DNA of 52,648 bases, taken from contig JAKSIP010000013.1 of assembly GCA_024398715.1 (NCBI GenBank), forward strand, positions 1 to 52,648, in the 5' to 3' direction. Position 1 is the stretch's first letter; every line of letters begins with the position of its first letter. The notes under the pieces were generated by a model. The model worked only from the letters and a program-made list of their open reading frames with translations. It was not told where the DNA came from and made no database searches. A program made the translations under genes and the position numbers. Source of the DNA: Bacteroidaceae bacterium. GTDB taxonomy: Bacteria; Bacteroidota; Bacteroidia; Bacteroidales; Bacteroidaceae. Shown here one piece after another: positions 51,400-52,648 of the stretch.

Positions 51400-52557
51400 T
51401 TATTGTACATCAATCTCACCACTCATAAGCTTAGGAAGCAAGCGGTCACGGGCTTCGGTGAGGAGGCGGAGTTGTTTTCTATACTTAATTATAGCATCAT
51501 TCATTCCATTGGTTGAAGCACAGAACTTTTCAATCAATTTTTTTTCTGGCAGTACTACATCAACCGTATGAATTGATTGATTAGTTAGCTGTGGCTGAGC
51601 AGCACCTGTTCGTACCGCTCGGAAATTCGCCATCTTTAGGAATTGAAAAGTAAATGGTAGCTTACAATATTCAAACCCTTCAGAAGGGGTTACAATGAAT
51701 GAATTGTTTGTTATAAAAGCATCTTTGTGATAAGTCATCAATACATCACCACTGCCATTTCCTCGACTTGTTATTAGTACAACTTGCTCATTGCAATTAG
51801 CCTTGTCATAATAACCGATAACTCCATTTGCACCATATACGGGATAAAGGCCAGTTTCCGTTATCAATTTGGTAGATAGATTCTTTCCATACTTGATATT
51901 GTAAATACTATCAACGCTCTTCTTCTCCCACCCCTCAGGCACTCCATCGATGATGTTGGTGTTTTCGTGTCCGGGGAAGCGGAGGTCGATGAACCATTCC
52001 TTATAGAGTCGCTGAGCAGCTTCCTCCAATAGCTTTATCTGCTTCTGATAATTCTCTATCAATGAGTCGTAGCGAGAGAGTATAGTCGCTATGCGGTGCT
52101 GGGTAGGAAGGTCTGGCAACGATAGCTTCAAGTTTCTAATTGTTGGCATGTTCACATGAGCAACGGTCGCACCATTCGCAGTAGAGAGCAGTTTATATTG
52201 CTGTTCCGGAGCTAATAGATAATAGGTCAGGAATGCAGGGTTAACCAAGCTCGCATTAGGACGAATAAGTACAGTTCTCTGCCCCAAGCAGACCTTTTCA
52301 CTTTCTTGTATAAGTAGTGCAACATTCCCAGCTGTAGCTTCACGTGCAAATATCAAGTCATTTGTCTGTGGTATAGCCCTCGCATTACGCCTATTATACA
52401 CCTCTTCGCATACACGATGCATACCTGAGTATATTAAACGTCCTCTACCAATGTTGGGAGTACGAACCAGCGGATAGCCAGCTCCCTCGTCATAAGCAGT
52501 AGAATGAGGGCAATCAACTATCAATTCGCAAATATCATTTAATACAACTTCACTCAT
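51400..52557 (-). CDS. hsdS: Type I restriction enzyme, specificity subunit
   Basis: A 385-aa DNA-recognition subunit with the two-TRD plan. TRD1 covers ~1-150 and ends in LSLPDLPTQHRIATILS; the first conserved helix (~150-195, SRYDSLIENYQKQIKLLEEA) acts as a spacer, TRD2 covers ~205-340, and the second conserved helix ends the protein (KQLRLLTEARDRLLPKLMSG). Each TRD reads half of a bipartite site, which cannot be predicted here. Its ATG overlaps the stop codon of an upstream gene by two-three bases (ATGA). No inverted second hsdS or invertase is in the window, but one could lie outside. Confidence 0.93.
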   Translation of the reverse strand: MSEVVLNDICELIVDCPHSTAYDEGAGYPLVRTPNIGRGRLIYSGMHRVCEEVYNRRNARAIPQTNDLIFAREATAGNVALLIQESEKVCLGQRTVLIRPNASLVNPAFLTYYLLAPEQQYKLLSTANGATVAHVNMPTIRNLKLSLPDLPTQHRIATILSRYDSLIENYQKQIKLLEEAAQRLYKEWFIDLRFPGHENTNIIDGVPEGWEKKSVDSIYNIKYGKNLSTKLITETGLYPVYGANGVIGYYDKANCNEQVVLITSRGNGSGDVLMTYHKDAFITNNSFIVTPSEGFEYCKLPFTFQFLKMANFRAVRTGAAQPQLTNQSIHTVDVVLPEKKLIEKFCASTNGMNDAIIKYRKQLRLLTEARDRLLPKLMSGEIDVQ

Positions 52558-52646
52558 TCCTCATCCTCCTTTTCGTTTTCAGTATTTCGCAATAGCTTCA
52601 GAACCATCAAACCTTTTTCTGTGAGTCGGTACTTTTGGTTTCTGTT
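52554..52646 (-). CDS. C-terminal tail of an hsd-operon gene, winged-helix-like (5' end outside window)
   Basis: The last 30 codons encode NRNQKYRLTEKGLMVLKLLR and an acidic tail NTENEKEDEE before a TGA that overlaps the hsdS ATG. The RYRLTEKG-type motif is typical of the wing and last helix of winged-helix DNA-binding domains. It does not look like the C-terminus of HsdM. It may belong to a regulator or an accessory protein between hsdM and hsdS. The body is outside the window. Confidence 0.6.
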   Translation of the reverse strand, partial: NRNQKYRLTEKGLMVLKLLRNTENEKEDEE

Positions 52647-52648
52647 GT

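Overview
The window reads as chromosomal DNA of a gut- or rumen-type Bacteroidales bacterium (Bacteroidaceae/Prevotellaceae level; the genus cannot be fixed from sequence alone). The grounds are TAnnTTTG (-7) promoter elements, several with a TTG/TTTG element 18-20 bp upstream, almost no Shine-Dalgarno sequences, a NigD-like lipoprotein, a fused HisB, a GGGtGRT protein next to a NifU-like scaffold, and many secreted plant-polysaccharide enzymes.

Layout. (1) 1-600: the end of an Rpn/PD-(D/E)XK putative transposase with a 12-bp tandem repeat, then a gene-free stretch with hairpins and a promoter. (2) 600-3.6 kb: a secreted CE1-like esterase, a short transporter-like relic, a three-gene overlapping operon (DUF2867, GNAT, VOC) and an unlisted 37-codon membrane-peptide gene with its own promoter and terminator. 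(3) 3.6-19.5 kb, minus strand: a carbohydrate locus with GH43, GH5, nhaA, a tandem double esterase, GH2, GH127/GH146, ettA and another esterase. This suits hemicellulose (arabinoxylan/arabinogalactan-like) breakdown, but no susC/susD pair is present. (4) 19.5-25.3 kb: smpB, a nucleoside-recognition membrane protein and hisG-hisD-hisC-hisB, colinear with and running into the GH43 gene. (5) 25.4-29.5 kb: the GGGtGRT/NifU-like pair, a divergent NigD-like lipoprotein and a tandem ABC ATPase whose first site is degenerate. (6) 29.4-37.3 kb: a surface-glycan locus (TatD, GT2, flippase; divergent GT2-GT2-GT-beta-barrel operon) and a small outer-membrane protein with a decayed paralogue tail beside it. 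(7) 37.6-39.6 kb: a cupin/acyltransferase fusion, tRNA-Ser(GCU), tRNA-Glu(CUC), a terminator that mirrors the tRNA 3' end, and a 66-bp hairpin-rich repeat. (8) 39.6-46.1 kb: LemA plus a large partner membrane protein, a PncC/CinA-type amidase, and tatA-tatC-DUF362-polyferredoxin. (9) 46.2-52.6 kb: accessory DNA with a DUF4143 ATPase, a relic zone (group II intron 3' end, IS66 tail, short orphan tail) and type I restriction genes hsdS-hsdR with the tail of an overlapping upstream gene.

What stands out: the hidden 37-aa gene, the 66-bp structured repeat, palindromes placed on promoters (14.6, 37.4 and 42.05 kb), the cupin-acyltransferase fusion, and the Tat translocase next to two proteins with twin-arginine motifs. 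No CRISPR array, prophage or complete insertion sequence was seen.
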